Below, one piece after another: positions 9,006-17,701 of a stretch of 64,000 bases of DNA; position 1 is the first letter of the stretch; every line of letters begins with the position of its first letter. The translations under genes were made by a program, and so were the position numbers. The stretch is from Collinsella sp. AM18-10 (GTDB taxonomy: Bacteria; Actinomycetota; Coriobacteriia; Coriobacteriales; Coriobacteriaceae), in assembly GCF_003471585.1 (NCBI RefSeq), contig NZ_QRJO01000004.1:62001-126000 (forward strand), in the 5' to 3' direction. Under the pieces are notes generated by a model. That model saw only the letters and a program-made list of their open reading frames with translations, made no database searches and had not been told where the DNA came from.

Positions 9006-9503
9006 ATGAGGATATTTAGCCCCAAACGATACGTTGCCTCGGTCGATCGCATCGACCTTGATACCCTGTGGGCCGACGGCAAACGCGCCATTCTGCTCGA
9101 TCGCGATAACACTCTGGTTCCGCGCGACACCGAGCAGGTTCCCGCCGCGGTTTCCGCTTGGCTCGATACCGCCCGCGCCAAAGGCTTTAAGCTGTGCATG
9201 GTGTCCAACAACTGGCATCGCGATCAGGTCATGAGCTCTGCACGCGAGCTGGGACTCGAGGCCATCAGCCACGCCATGAAGCCCGCCCCGTTTGCCTTGA
9301 AGGCGGGTCTTAAGTGCCTCGGCGCCACGGCAGACGAGGCGGTGCTGATTGGCGATCAGCTGTACACGGACGTGTGGAGCGGTAACTTTGCCGGCGTTGA
9401 CACTATTCTGGTCAAGCCGCAGGCAACCCAGGACCTGTGGTACACGCAGATCTTCCGTATCTTTGAGCGCCGGGCCCTGCGCGACCTTCCCTGCGAGGAA
9501 TAG
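9006..9503 (+). CDS. YqeG family HAD phosphatase
   Basis: 165 residues. HAD motif I is AILLDRDNTLVPRD (nucleophile Asp in DxDxT), motif II is in CMVSNNWH, and the motif III/IV region is AVLIGDQLYTDVWSGNFAGV. This matches the YqeG/phosphatidylglycerophosphate-phosphatase-like subfamily IIIA, commonly found next to aro genes in Gram-positive bacteria. It begins one base after the mltG stop, so it is part of the same operon. Substrate unknown. Confidence 0.9.
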   Translation: MRIFSPKRYVASVDRIDLDTLWADGKRAILLDRDNTLVPRDTEQVPAAVSAWLDTARAKGFKLCMVSNNWHRDQVMSSARELGLEAISHAMKPAPFALKAGLKCLGATADEAVLIGDQLYTDVWSGNFAGVDTILVKPQATQDLWYTQIFRIFERRALRDLPCEE

Positions 9504-9511
9504 GTCTCGCT

Positions 9512-10045
9512 ATGTCCCAGCACACCAAACACGGCTGCGACCATATCTTCTTTATCGGCTTTTTGGGCGCGGGCAAATCGACGCTTGCGCGCAATGTGGG
9601 CACTATGTTCAAGCGTCGATTCATCGATACCGATCGCTTGGTTGTGCGTCGATGCGGCAAGTCGGTGGCCGAGATATTTGAGACCGAGGGCGAGGATCGT
9701 TTTCGCGAGCTCGAGACCTCGGCACTCCGTTCGCTTCAAAGCGAGCGCAGCCTGCTGGTATCGTGCGGGGGCGGCATCGTCGAGACGCCGGTGAACATTG
9801 AGCTGATGCACGAGATGGGTACATGCGTGTACCTCGAAGGCGACTTTGAGGACTCGTTGCGCCAGATTCGTCGCTCCGATACCCGGCCCGATTTCCGCTC
9901 GCCCGAGCACGCTGCGCGCTTGTTTGAGCATCGCCGTCCGCTGTATCGCCAGGCGGCCGATATTACCCTTGATATTCGCAACAAGTCCTTCGAGGACGTT
10001 TCCTACCTTTGTGCCGAGATGCTTTTGGAGCGTGGACTGCTATGA
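9512..10045 (+). CDS. aroK: Shikimate kinase
   Basis: 177 residues with Walker A GFLGAGKSTLAR, the substrate-binding DTDRL, GEDRFRELE and CGGGIVE motifs, and the lid/nucleotide region RRPLYRQAADITLD. All hallmark shikimate-kinase residues appear intact: it should phosphorylate shikimate with ATP in the cytosol. The stop overlaps the following ATG (ATGA), coupling it to an AroB-like gene that appears catalytically dead, so whether a full shikimate route exists cannot be judged here. Confidence 0.9.
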   Translation: MSQHTKHGCDHIFFIGFLGAGKSTLARNVGTMFKRRFIDTDRLVVRRCGKSVAEIFETEGEDRFRELETSALRSLQSERSLLVSCGGGIVETPVNIELMHEMGTCVYLEGDFEDSLRQIRRSDTRPDFRSPEHAARLFEHRRPLYRQAADITLDIRNKSFEDVSYLCAEMLLERGLL

Positions 10046-11151
10046 TTCGCCGTCAACTTATCAATTTCCAAAACCGCAGTGTCGATGTCCGCGTCGGATT
10101 GGGGGCGTTCGAGGAGCTGTCGCGCATGTTTGCCTCGGCTGTGGGCAAGCCTAAGCGTGCGATGGTGGTTTGGAACGACGCCACATCCGAGCGTTTTGGC
10201 GAGGTTGTCGAGCATGCACTTGTTGACGCCGGTTTTGCCGTGTCGCCGCTCGTCCTCGAGGTTTCGCCTGCCGGTGCTACGCTGGTCGATGCCGATACCG
10301 TCTTTGGCGCGCTGTCGGCTAACGGCATTACCTGCGATGATCTCGTTGTCGCTGTCGGCGACACGGCGACCTGCTCGGTTGTTTGCTGGTGCGCCAATCA
10401 GTGGTGCGGTCGCACCGAGTGCGCCTTGCTGCCGACGACGTTCGACGCCATGCTCACGGTCGCGACGACCATGAAGCCGCTTGTCGCCTCGTCGGCGCAT
10501 GCGCTTCCCGCTATCGCGTTCCGTCCCGAGCCGGGCTTGGTCGTGTGTGACCTCGACCTTGTACGCGAGGCGGACCCCGAGGACCTCAAGCTCGGCTATG
10601 CGGTACTTGTTGGCACCATGCTTTCGAGCAGCAAGTCCCGCTGGAATCAGTTTACCGAGACCATTCCCGAGATTCTCGCGGGCGAGGAGGTCGCGCTCGT
10701 CAATGCCGTTCAGTGGTCTCAGACTGCCCGTAAGGACGTACTGATGGCCACGAACCCGAGTGCCCGCCATGCGCTCGATTTTGGCAAGACAGGGGAGCGT
10801 ACTCTGCACGTCAGCCTGGGCAAAGCCGCGGCGCAGGTTCCTGCCTACCAGCTGCTGTCCGAGGGCATGCGCTTTGAGGCGCGCCTAGCACATGATGCCT
10901 GCGACTTTGATATCGATTACGTCTTTGAGGTCGATGACTGCCTGGAGGACTTTGGTATCGAGGAGCTTGCCTTCGATCTGGAGCCTGCCGCATATATCGA
11001 GGAGTTCCGCAGGCAGCAGTTTGTCCGCTCGAACCGCAGTATGTTGCCGCTGCCCGCGGCACTCGGCGCCATTCGTCTCACGAGCGTTGAGGACGAGGTT
11101 CTTGAGCGCCATGCTCACGCCTACTTGGCTTCTCGCAAAGAACTTCTCTAA
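10042..11151 (+). CDS. AroB-like protein lacking 3-dehydroquinate synthase active-site motifs
   Basis: 369 residues. Length, position next to aroK and local patterns identify a 3-dehydroquinate synthase relative: the LLPTTFDAM segment at 129-137 aligns with the family PTTLLA motif, and LDFGKT at 245-250 with NFGHTFGHA. The catalytic signature is eroded. The NAD-binding GGGVVGD motif reads VAVGDTATC; DSSVGGK is not recognisable; the AEVIKYG Glu ligand region reads GYAVLVGTM; the HTFGH His becomes Lys with no second His; HGEAVAIGM reads LLSEGMRFEA. All three metal ligands of the family therefore seem to be missing. The frame is open and uninterrupted, so this is a diverged protein rather than obvious decay. 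A pseudo-enzyme or a new activity is an inference. Confidence 0.75.
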   Translation: MIRRQLINFQNRSVDVRVGLGAFEELSRMFASAVGKPKRAMVVWNDATSERFGEVVEHALVDAGFAVSPLVLEVSPAGATLVDADTVFGALSANGITCDDLVVAVGDTATCSVVCWCANQWCGRTECALLPTTFDAMLTVATTMKPLVASSAHALPAIAFRPEPGLVVCDLDLVREADPEDLKLGYAVLVGTMLSSSKSRWNQFTETIPEILAGEEVALVNAVQWSQTARKDVLMATNPSARHALDFGKTGERTLHVSLGKAAAQVPAYQLLSEGMRFEARLAHDACDFDIDYVFEVDDCLEDFGIEELAFDLEPAAYIEEFRRQQFVRSNRSMLPLPAALGAIRLTSVEDEVLERHAHAYLASRKELL

Positions 11152-11164
11152 GATTTATTGACTT

Positions 11165-11275
11165 CCATCGTCTTTCGTATCATGTTGAGGGGCGGGTTTC
11201 CAATCGGTTGCGGATCGCATGCGATTCCGTACGTTGATTGAGCCCGTCCCGTCTTTATAGAGACAACAAGAAAGG
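11165..11275 (+). other. Intergenic leader with strong predicted hairpin before the M24 peptidase
   Basis: Between 11186 and 11256 the arms GGGGCGGG...CAATC and GATTG...CCCGTCCC can pair around an inner hairpin GGATCGC-AT-GCGATTCC. It could be a terminator of the upstream genes or a 5' leader structure; there is no long T-run. A possible -35 (TTGACT near 11158) precedes it. Function is not established. Confidence 0.3.
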
Positions 11276-11282
11276 AATCTGC

Positions 11283-12413
11283 ATGTCTGAGTTTGCTGCC
11301 GGTCCTGCCGGTCGTATCGAGCGTGTCCGTGCCCTGATGGTTGAGCGCGGCTACGACGCTATCGTGGTGCGCGACGAGGCCAACCTTCGTTGGCTTACGG
11401 GCGTCAAGGGCGTCTTCGATTACACCTTCGAGTTCCCGCACGCTGCGTTTATTACGGCTGACCAGTGCCTGTTCCATACCGACTCGCGCTATCTCAACAG
11501 CTTTGAGGAGAACACGCCCGCCGGCAGCCCCTGGGTCTACGACATGGACGAGGGCACCATCCCCGGTTGGGTCGCCGGCAAGATCGCGGCCAACAAGTGC
11601 CGCGTCTGCGCTGTCGAGGACGACATGCAGATCAATTTCTACCAGGGTATTCAGCGTGGCCTGGAGGACCGCTCCGTTGCCTGCATGCTGCCGCTGATGC
11701 ATGACGACATCCGTAAGATGCGCGCCATCAAGGACGCCGAGGAGATCGAGCTCATGCGCCACGCGCAGTCGATCACCGACGCCGCCTTCCAGCACATGCT
11801 CGGCTATATTAAGCCCGGTATGACTGAGAAACAGGTCCGCAACGAGCTCGAGAACTTTATGTTCGCTAACGGTGCCGATAGCCTGGCCTTTGGCTCCATC
11901 GTCGCGAGCGGTCCCAACACCGCCAACCCGCATGCCGTCCCGAGCGACCGCGTGATCGAGAAGGGCGACTTCGTTCTCATGGATTATGGCGCGGGTTACT
12001 GCGACTACCGCTCCGACATGACTCGTACCGTCGTGATGGGCGAGCCCACGTCCGAACAGCTCGACCTGTACGCGCTCGTGCGCCGTACGCACGAGGAATG
12101 CGTCGCCGCAATCCATCCGGGCGTCGAGGGCAACGACATTTTCAAGCTTTCCAAGAAGATCATCGGCGATGCCGGCTATGGTGATTACTACAACCATGGT
12201 CTGGGCCACGGCGTGGGCATTGACATCCACGAGCTGCCCAACTTCAACCGCAGCAAGAATATCATCGAGGTCGGCTCGGTTATCACCATGGAGCCCGGCG
12301 TCTACCTGCCCGGCGTGGGCGGCGTGCGTCTGGAGGACTACGGCGTGGTCACCGAGAACGGCTACGAGCCCTTCACCAAGACGCCGCATGACCTTCACGT
12401 CATCGATTGCTAG
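11283..12413 (+). CDS. M24 family aminopeptidase (Xaa-Pro peptidase type)
   Basis: 376 residues. An N-terminal creatinase-like domain (1-135) is followed by a pita-bread metallopeptidase domain with the five metal ligands: the two Asp in LMDYGAGYCDYRSDMTRT, His in NHGLGHGVGIDIHE, Glu in ITMEPGVYLPG and Glu in VRLEDYGVV. It should remove N-terminal residues preceding proline in the cytoplasm. The ATG at 11283 follows an AAGAAAGGAA ribosome site. The M24 gene next to efp is a common Gram-positive arrangement (pepP/pepQ-efp), but here they are separated by a terminator. Confidence 0.9.
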   Translation: MSEFAAGPAGRIERVRALMVERGYDAIVVRDEANLRWLTGVKGVFDYTFEFPHAAFITADQCLFHTDSRYLNSFEENTPAGSPWVYDMDEGTIPGWVAGKIAANKCRVCAVEDDMQINFYQGIQRGLEDRSVACMLPLMHDDIRKMRAIKDAEEIELMRHAQSITDAAFQHMLGYIKPGMTEKQVRNELENFMFANGADSLAFGSIVASGPNTANPHAVPSDRVIEKGDFVLMDYGAGYCDYRSDMTRTVVMGEPTSEQLDLYALVRRTHEECVAAIHPGVEGNDIFKLSKKIIGDAGYGDYYNHGLGHGVGIDIHELPNFNRSKNIIEVGSVITMEPGVYLPGVGGVRLEDYGVVTENGYEPFTKTPHDLHVIDC

Positions 12414-12434
12414 CTCATTTCGATAGATTTTTGG

Positions 12435-12478
12435 GGCGGGACGTCCGGATCGATTCGGACGCCCCGCGTTCTCTTTTT
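12435..12478 (+). terminator. Rho-independent terminator after the M24 peptidase gene
   Basis: The arms GCGGGACGTCCG and CGGACGCCCCGC form a 12-bp stem with one mismatch around an 8-nt loop, followed by CTCTTTTT. Confidence 0.8.
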
Positions 12479-12484
12479 ATGCGC

Positions 12485-12520
12485 TCGCTGCAGGCGCCGT
12501 CTGCAAGTGTATAATTTCGG
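12485..12520 (+). promoter_or_regulatory. Probable efp promoter
   Basis: A perfect TATAAT at 12510-12515 lies 58 bases before the efp ATG. No good -35 hexamer is seen at 16-18 bp spacing, so the call rests on the -10 box and location. Confidence 0.45.
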
Positions 12521-12572
12521 TCGTATGTAATTTGGACGCCTGTGCGTTCTGCCCATAAGAAGAAAGGTCGCT

Positions 12573-13136
12573 ATGCCTACCATTTCTACCGCCGACTTCA
12601 AGAACGGCCTCGGTCTCCGTATTAAGGACAAGGTTTATACCATCGTCGAGTTCCAGCACGTCAAGCCGGGCAAGGGTGGTGCTTTTGTGCGCTACAAGAC
12701 TCGCGATATCAAGAGCGGTCGTGTCGTTGAGAACACCTGCAACGCCGGCACCAAGTTCGAGAGCGTCATGCTCACCACCCGTGAGTTCCAGTACCTCTAC
12801 AACGACGGCACCGACTACATCTTCATGGACAACGAGTCCTACGAGCAGGTTCCCGTTCCCGAGGACATGGTGGGCGAGAACTCCAAGTGGCTGCGTGAGA
12901 ACGACATCTGCCAGCTGCTCTTCGCCGACGACGAGCTCATGGGCGTGACCCCGCCGATGTTCATCGAGACCACCATCGTCCAGACCGACCCGGGCTTTAA
13001 GGGCGACACCGTCCAGGGTTCCACCAAGCCGGCCACGATCGACACCGGCGCTGTCATCCAGGTCCCCATGTACCTCAACGAGGGCGAGGTCATTAAGGTT
13101 GACACCCGCGATGGCAAGTTCGTCTCCCGCGTCTAG
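12573..13136 (+). CDS. efp: Translation elongation factor P
   Basis: 187 residues, standard EF-P length with three OB-like domains. The conserved domain I loop is HVKPGKGGAF, with Lys34 at the position that is modified in some bacteria, and domain III contains TKPATIDTGAVIQVP with the usual C-terminal GEVIKVDTRDGKFVSRV. EF-P relieves ribosome stalling at polyproline. It starts a run of genes continuing through recN: the Asp23 gene follows after 24 bases. Confidence 0.97.
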   Translation: MPTISTADFKNGLGLRIKDKVYTIVEFQHVKPGKGGAFVRYKTRDIKSGRVVENTCNAGTKFESVMLTTREFQYLYNDGTDYIFMDNESYEQVPVPEDMVGENSKWLRENDICQLLFADDELMGVTPPMFIETTIVQTDPGFKGDTVQGSTKPATIDTGAVIQVPMYLNEGEVIKVDTRDGKFVSRV

Positions 13137-13160
13137 CAACCAACTCTTCTAGGAGGACTC

Positions 13161-13523
13161 ATGCCCCAGGAAATCAAGATTGACGGCATCGGCATTTCAC
13201 CCGATGTTCTGACCGCCATCGTCTCGCGCGCCGTGTCGGATGTCGAGGGCATCGCCTCCGTTGGCGTCAAGGACCTTGCCACCAACCTTGTCTCCATGAT
13301 GCTCTCGTCCAAGGCCCCGGCTTCCGAGCCGGCGGTCGAGGCCGAGGTCGTCGGCGACAAGCTCGCACTCACCGTGCGCGTTGTGGTGTTCTTTGGCTAT
13401 CCGTTCAAGAAACTCGCCGAGGCCGTTCGCGTCGCCGTGGTCACCGCCATCGATGCCCAGGTGGGCGTTGAGGTCGAGCGCGTTGACGTTTGCATCGACG
13501 GCCTCGTTTTCCCCAAGGAGTAA
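13161..13523 (+). CDS. Asp23/Gls24 family protein
   Basis: 120 residues. SPDVLTAIVSRAVSDVEGIASVG near the N-terminus and a C-terminal amphipathic part ending in VEVERVDVCIDGLVF match the Asp23/Gls24 family, small proteins linked to cell-envelope stress. An AGGAGG site lies 5 bases before the ATG. Position between efp and nusB is the usual one for this family in Gram-positive bacteria. Biochemical role unknown. Confidence 0.9.
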   Translation: MPQEIKIDGIGISPDVLTAIVSRAVSDVEGIASVGVKDLATNLVSMMLSSKAPASEPAVEAEVVGDKLALTVRVVVFFGYPFKKLAEAVRVAVVTAIDAQVGVEVERVDVCIDGLVFPKE

Positions 13524-13526
13524 CCT

Positions 13527-14114
13527 TTGAGCCTTAAGGTTTATCGCGGGCGCACGCTTGCCCGCAGTCAGGCGCTGCAGCTGCTGTTCCAGGCCGAGGC
13601 CACGGACAGCCCGCTCGAGCGCGTCCTCGAGGGCGATTTCCTGATCTCGAAGGGTCCCCTCGACCCCTATGCGCTGGAGCTGTGCCGCGGTGCTTACGAG
13701 CATATCGACCGCATCGACTGCGCTCTGCGCGCCGTCGCCAAGAACTGGGATCTTATGCGCATGCCCGGCGCCGACCGCAATCTGCTGCGTATCGCCGTCT
13801 ATGAGATGCGTTTCCTCACCGACGAGGAGGTCTCGGACGCCATCGTGATTAACGAGGCCGTCGAGCTCGCCAAGGCCTATGGCACCGACCAGTCCGCGTC
13901 GTTCGTCAACGGCGTGCTGGGCAAGATCGCGCGCAGCGAGGAGTTGCCGGGCGAGGACCTTTACCAGGAACTGCTGGCCGAGGATCGCGCTCGCGAGGAG
14001 GCCCAGGCTGCTGAGGCTGCCGCCAAGGTCGCTGCCGCTCAGGCTACCGCCGGTGTACTTGCCGAGGATGTGGACGCTGCTGAGGCCGTCGAGGCCGACT
14101 CCGTCGAGGAGTAG
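13527..14114 (+). CDS. nusB: Transcription antitermination factor NusB
   Basis: 195 residues. The all-helical NusB fold is recognised from ARSQALQLLFQAEA, the central RMPGADRNLLRIAVYEM and IVINEAVELAKAYGTDQSASFVNGVLGKIAR. NusB with NusE binds boxA RNA to promote rRNA antitermination. The start is TTG at 13527, 3 bases after the Asp23 stop. An Ala/Glu-rich tail of about 40 residues after position 150 exceeds the typical NusB and looks disordered. Confidence 0.93.
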   Translation: MSLKVYRGRTLARSQALQLLFQAEATDSPLERVLEGDFLISKGPLDPYALELCRGAYEHIDRIDCALRAVAKNWDLMRMPGADRNLLRIAVYEMRFLTDEEVSDAIVINEAVELAKAYGTDQSASFVNGVLGKIARSEELPGEDLYQELLAEDRAREEAQAAEAAAKVAAAQATAGVLAEDVDAAEAVEADSVEE

Positions 14115-14116
14115 CC

Positions 14117-14356
14117 ATGCCAGAGGGTTCTGTCCGCAACTTTGACGAGATCTCGGACCGTCTGGACCAGATCATTGCTACCGTTCGCTCCAAGGATACG
14201 TCCTTGGAGCGTTCACTCGATCTGTTTGACGAAGCGATTGAGCTGGGCTCCCGCGCGGTCGATATGGTCGACAAGTTTGAGCTGACGCCGCGTGAGGCCG
14301 ATAAGCTCGAGCAGGAATACGATGAGGATGCGGCAAACGAATCCCAGGATAGCTAG
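14117..14356 (+). CDS. xseB: Exodeoxyribonuclease VII small subunit
   Basis: 79 residues, the typical size. The N-terminal helix-hairpin NFDEISDRLDQIIATVRSKD and the helix SLERSLDLFDEAIELG are family hallmarks. It pairs with XseA to degrade single-stranded DNA. The xseA gene, often immediately upstream between nusB and xseB, is absent here and must lie elsewhere if present. Starts 2 bases after nusB. Confidence 0.9.
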   Translation: MPEGSVRNFDEISDRLDQIIATVRSKDTSLERSLDLFDEAIELGSRAVDMVDKFELTPREADKLEQEYDEDAANESQDS

Positions 14357-14390
14357 CCGCATCTCCGGATACGAATGGTTGATGGCATTC

Positions 14391-15194
14391 ATGAAACGCG
14401 TGCGTCTTGATGACGAACTGATTTCACAGGGCATCTGCGCCGATCGCGCGGATGCCCTTCGCACTCTTATGGCCGGCTTGGTTTCGAGCGGCGGTGAGCG
14501 TTTGACCTCTCCGGGGCTCAAGGTGACGCCGGGCCTGCCGCTGCACGTTAAGGGGCGCATTCCGTACGTTGGGCGCGGCGGCCTTAAGCTTGAGGGTGCG
14601 CTCGATGCGTTTTGTATCGACCCCACGGGCCTTGCCTGCCTGGACGTAGGCTGCTCTACCGGCGGCTTTACCGATTGCCTGCTCAAGCGCGGAGCTGCGA
14701 CCGTTGTCTCGGTGGACGTGGGTCGCGCACAGTTCGATTGGTCGTTGCGTCAGGACGATCGCGTGACGCTGCATGAGCGCACCAACGTGACGCAGCTGCC
14801 TGAGCTTGGCTATGCCGGCGCCATCGACCTGGCTGTTTGTGATGTCTCGTTTACCAGCATCGCGAACATTATCGATGCGGTGCTGGCGTGCCTGAAGCCT
14901 TCGGGTTCGTTCTGCACGCTCGTAAAGCCCCAGTTTGAGGCGCCGGCTGCGCTGGTGGGCGAGCGCGGTATCGTGACCGACCCCGCCGTCCGCCGCGATA
15001 CGCTCGTGGCGGCGATTGAGCTTTTTGCCGCCAAGGGCCTGTTCCCGCTTGACGTGTGCGTGTCGCCCATCCATGGCGCTAAGGGCAACGTTGAGTTTTT
15101 CCTGTACGGCACAAGGTTTGCCCCTGGTGAACGCACCGACGATGAGCTGCAATCCCAGGTATCGGCTTTGAGCGAGAAAGCTGCAACGCTATGA
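14391..15194 (+). CDS. tlyA: TlyA family S4-domain rRNA methyltransferase / hemolysin
   Basis: 267 residues. An S4 RNA-binding domain (about 1-65, MKRVRLDDELISQGICADRA) is followed by an FtsJ-like Rossmann methyltransferase: SAM motif CLDVGCSTGGFTDCLLKRGA, VDVGRAQFDW, DLAVCDVSFTSI and LVKPQFEAP. TlyA 2'-O-methylates rRNA in mycobacteria; the name hemolysin is historical. The ATG at 14391 is preferred, though ATG at 14382 is also in frame. The xseB-tlyA-nadK-recN order is a common Gram-positive string. Confidence 0.9.
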   Translation: MKRVRLDDELISQGICADRADALRTLMAGLVSSGGERLTSPGLKVTPGLPLHVKGRIPYVGRGGLKLEGALDAFCIDPTGLACLDVGCSTGGFTDCLLKRGAATVVSVDVGRAQFDWSLRQDDRVTLHERTNVTQLPELGYAGAIDLAVCDVSFTSIANIIDAVLACLKPSGSFCTLVKPQFEAPAALVGERGIVTDPAVRRDTLVAAIELFAAKGLFPLDVCVSPIHGAKGNVEFFLYGTRFAPGERTDDELQSQVSALSEKAATL

Positions 15195-16051
15195 AGGTCT
15201 TTCTGGTTCCCAATTACTACAAGCAAGAGGCGGTCGAGAGCGGCCTGATGCTTGAGCTTTGGCTTTCGCGCCAGGGCTACGAGGTCGCATGGGCTGCCGA
15301 CCAGCGATCGAAGATTCAAAGCACGCCTGATATTGATGGCTCAGATCTGGTCATTACGCTCGGCGGCGACGGTACGTTGCTGCGCGCTGCCCGCATCCTC
15401 AACCATCGCGAGATTCCTATCCTTGGTCTTTCCTATGGTCACCTGGGCTTTTTAACTGCTGCGAGCCCCGAGGAGCGCGACATTCTGCAGGTCGTGAGCG
15501 ATGCTCTGTCCGGTGAGCTGCACGTGAGCCGCCGCGCCACCATCGCCGCGGATATCGTGTCCGTGCGCGACGATGGCACGAAGGATGTCGTGCGCACGTT
15601 TGCCCTCAACGATATGGCACTTACGCGCGGCCCCCTGTCCGATATGGTTGAGTTTGACATCACGGTGTCCGGCCATCATATCGATCGCCTGCGCGGCGAC
15701 GGTGTCGTCGTTTCGACGGCGACCGGCTCCACCGGCTATGCGCTTTCCGCCGGCGGTCCCATTGTCAGCCCCGATTACACGGGTATGGTCTGTGTGCCCA
15801 TCGCCCCGCATACCATACAGGCTCGCGCTTTTTTGACCTCGCCGAGTGATGTCGTCGAGATCTTTATGTCTGATGACCGTCCGAGTGTTCCGGCGATCGC
15901 TATCGATGGACAGTTTATTACCTGCGATGGCACCGTTGAGAGCGTGGCGGTACGTCGCGGTCCCGGAGATGTGCTGCTTCTCGATTACGGTCCCGAGAGC
16001 TTCTATAACTCCGTGAGCCGCGTGTTCTACGGAGTGCGTCATGATCGATGA
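15191..16051 (+). CDS. nadK: NAD kinase
   Basis: 286 residues. LGGDGTLLRAARI contains the GGDG motif, and VVSTATGSTGYALSAGGPIVSP is the NAD-binding signature. It phosphorylates NAD+ to NADP+ in the cytosol. The start overlaps the tlyA stop (ATGA), and the stop lies 11 bases inside recN. Confidence 0.95.
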   Translation: MKVFLVPNYYKQEAVESGLMLELWLSRQGYEVAWAADQRSKIQSTPDIDGSDLVITLGGDGTLLRAARILNHREIPILGLSYGHLGFLTAASPEERDILQVVSDALSGELHVSRRATIAADIVSVRDDGTKDVVRTFALNDMALTRGPLSDMVEFDITVSGHHIDRLRGDGVVVSTATGSTGYALSAGGPIVSPDYTGMVCVPIAPHTIQARAFLTSPSDVVEIFMSDDRPSVPAIAIDGQFITCDGTVESVAVRRGPGDVLLLDYGPESFYNSVSRVFYGVRHDR

Positions 16052-17669
16052 GCTGCAGGTTTCCAACATTGCACTCATTCGCGAGGCGACGCTGGTGCCG
16101 AGTGCGGGCCTAACGGTTTTGACTGGCGAGACCGGTGCCGGCAAGACCGCGCTGCTCTCGGCGCTCAAGCTCATTTTGGGCGAGCGTGCAGATTCGTCGA
16201 CCGTGCGCGAGGGAGAGGCGCTGGCGAGCGTCGAGGCACGCTTGTTCGACGGCCCGCACGACACGGAGGGCTTTACCGTGCAGCGCAGCCTTTCTGCCGA
16301 GGGTCGCAGCCGCGTCAAGATTGACGGCCGCATCGCCAGCGTGCGCGAGCTTTCCGAGCGCGTCGGCGTGATGATGGATCTGTGCGGCCAGCATGAACAT
16401 CAGCGTCTGCTCGATCCGGCGCATCATGTTGCCATGGTTGATGCCTGGGCTGGTCGCTCTGCGCTCGAGGCGCTCGACCGTTACCGTGCCTGCTTCAAGG
16501 CGTCGCGTGCGGTTGCCAAGGAGGTCCGTCGCGTAGAGGAGGCGTCGCGTGCGCAGGGGAGTCGCGTCGAGGAGGCGCGCTTCGCCCTGGAGCGTATCGC
16601 CGAGGTCGACCCCAAGCCGGGTGAGTATGAGGAACTCGAGGAACTGCTGCCGCGCTCCGAACATGCCGAGGTACTGGTTGCCACAGCTAACGATGCCCAT
16701 GCATCGCTTGCCGCCGAAGGTGGAGCGCTCGATGCCGTGAACAGCGCCGTGGCAGAGCTTTCCCGTATGGCTACCGTCGATCGCAAACTGGGCGACATTG
16801 CCGATGCGCTTTCGGATGCCTGCATCTCCCTTGAGGATAGCGCGAACGAGCTTCGTGCCTATCGCGATGGCGTCGCCTTCGACCCGCGCGAGCTCGCTCG
16901 CATGCGTGAGCGGTATTCCGACCTCAAGGGCCTGTTGCGTCAGTGGGGTCCCACCATGGACGATGTTTTTGCCATGCGCGATCGCTCGCAAGAGCTGCTG
17001 TCCCTGGTCGATGATGGCGATGAACAGATCAAAAAGGCGCGTGAGGCACTCGGGAGCGCCGAGCGCGAGCTGTTCGCTGCCGCCAAGGCACTCAAGCGTG
17101 CGCGTAATACCGCTGCTCCGCGTTTTTGTCACGAGGTTGGCCGCCAAATGGCGCGCCTGGAGATGGGCGGCGCCGAGCTCGTTTGGGAGTCGCGTGATCT
17201 TCCGCGTGCCGAGTGGACGCCGGCGGGTCCTTCAAGCTACGAGCTTTTGTATCGCAGCGGTGTCGGCTTGACGCCGCGTCCCCTGCGCCGCATTGCCTCG
17301 GGCGGCGAGCTCAGCCGCGTCATGCTGGCGAGCAAGGTGGTCTTGGGTAATGCTGACGGCGTCGACACACTGGTATTTGACGAGGTCGATGCCGGTGTCG
17401 GCGGCTCCACGGCTCGTGCTCTTGCTGGTGTGCTGGCCGATCTTGCCGCTACGCATCAAGTGATTGTCGTAACCCACTTGGCGCAAGTCGCCGTCATGGC
17501 CGACAAACACTACGTGGTCAGTAAAGAGCCCGGCGATGTTCCCCAGACGCACTTGGACGAGGTGACCGGCGATGCCCGTACCGCCGAGGTCGCCCGCATG
17601 TTGAGCGGCGATCAGTCCGAGGCAAGTCTAGCGCATGCCAGACAGATGCTGGAAGAAGCGCACGCTTAG
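16041..17669 (+). CDS. recN: DNA repair protein RecN
   Basis: 542 residues, SMC-like. Walker A GETGAGKTALLSAL is at 31-44, followed by two coiled-coil arms through the centre, the ABC signature RRIASGGELSRVMLASK and Walker B TLVFDEVDAGVGGSTA, then THLAQVAVMADKHY. RecN acts early in double-strand break repair. It is the last gene of a run that begins with efp. Confidence 0.95.
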   Translation: MIDELQVSNIALIREATLVPSAGLTVLTGETGAGKTALLSALKLILGERADSSTVREGEALASVEARLFDGPHDTEGFTVQRSLSAEGRSRVKIDGRIASVRELSERVGVMMDLCGQHEHQRLLDPAHHVAMVDAWAGRSALEALDRYRACFKASRAVAKEVRRVEEASRAQGSRVEEARFALERIAEVDPKPGEYEELEELLPRSEHAEVLVATANDAHASLAAEGGALDAVNSAVAELSRMATVDRKLGDIADALSDACISLEDSANELRAYRDGVAFDPRELARMRERYSDLKGLLRQWGPTMDDVFAMRDRSQELLSLVDDGDEQIKKAREALGSAERELFAAAKALKRARNTAAPRFCHEVGRQMARLEMGGAELVWESRDLPRAEWTPAGPSSYELLYRSGVGLTPRPLRRIASGGELSRVMLASKVVLGNADGVDTLVFDEVDAGVGGSTARALAGVLADLAATHQVIVVTHLAQVAVMADKHYVVSKEPGDVPQTHLDEVTGDARTAEVARMLSGDQSEASLAHARQMLEEAHA

Positions 17670-17701
17670 GCCGAGCCGCCACATGTATGTCCGACCCTGC
17701 C

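Noticed and set aside
10042-11151. aroB pseudogene
   Set aside because: No stop, frameshift or truncation; coupling to aroK is preserved. A diverged functional protein fits better, so it is listed as a gene.
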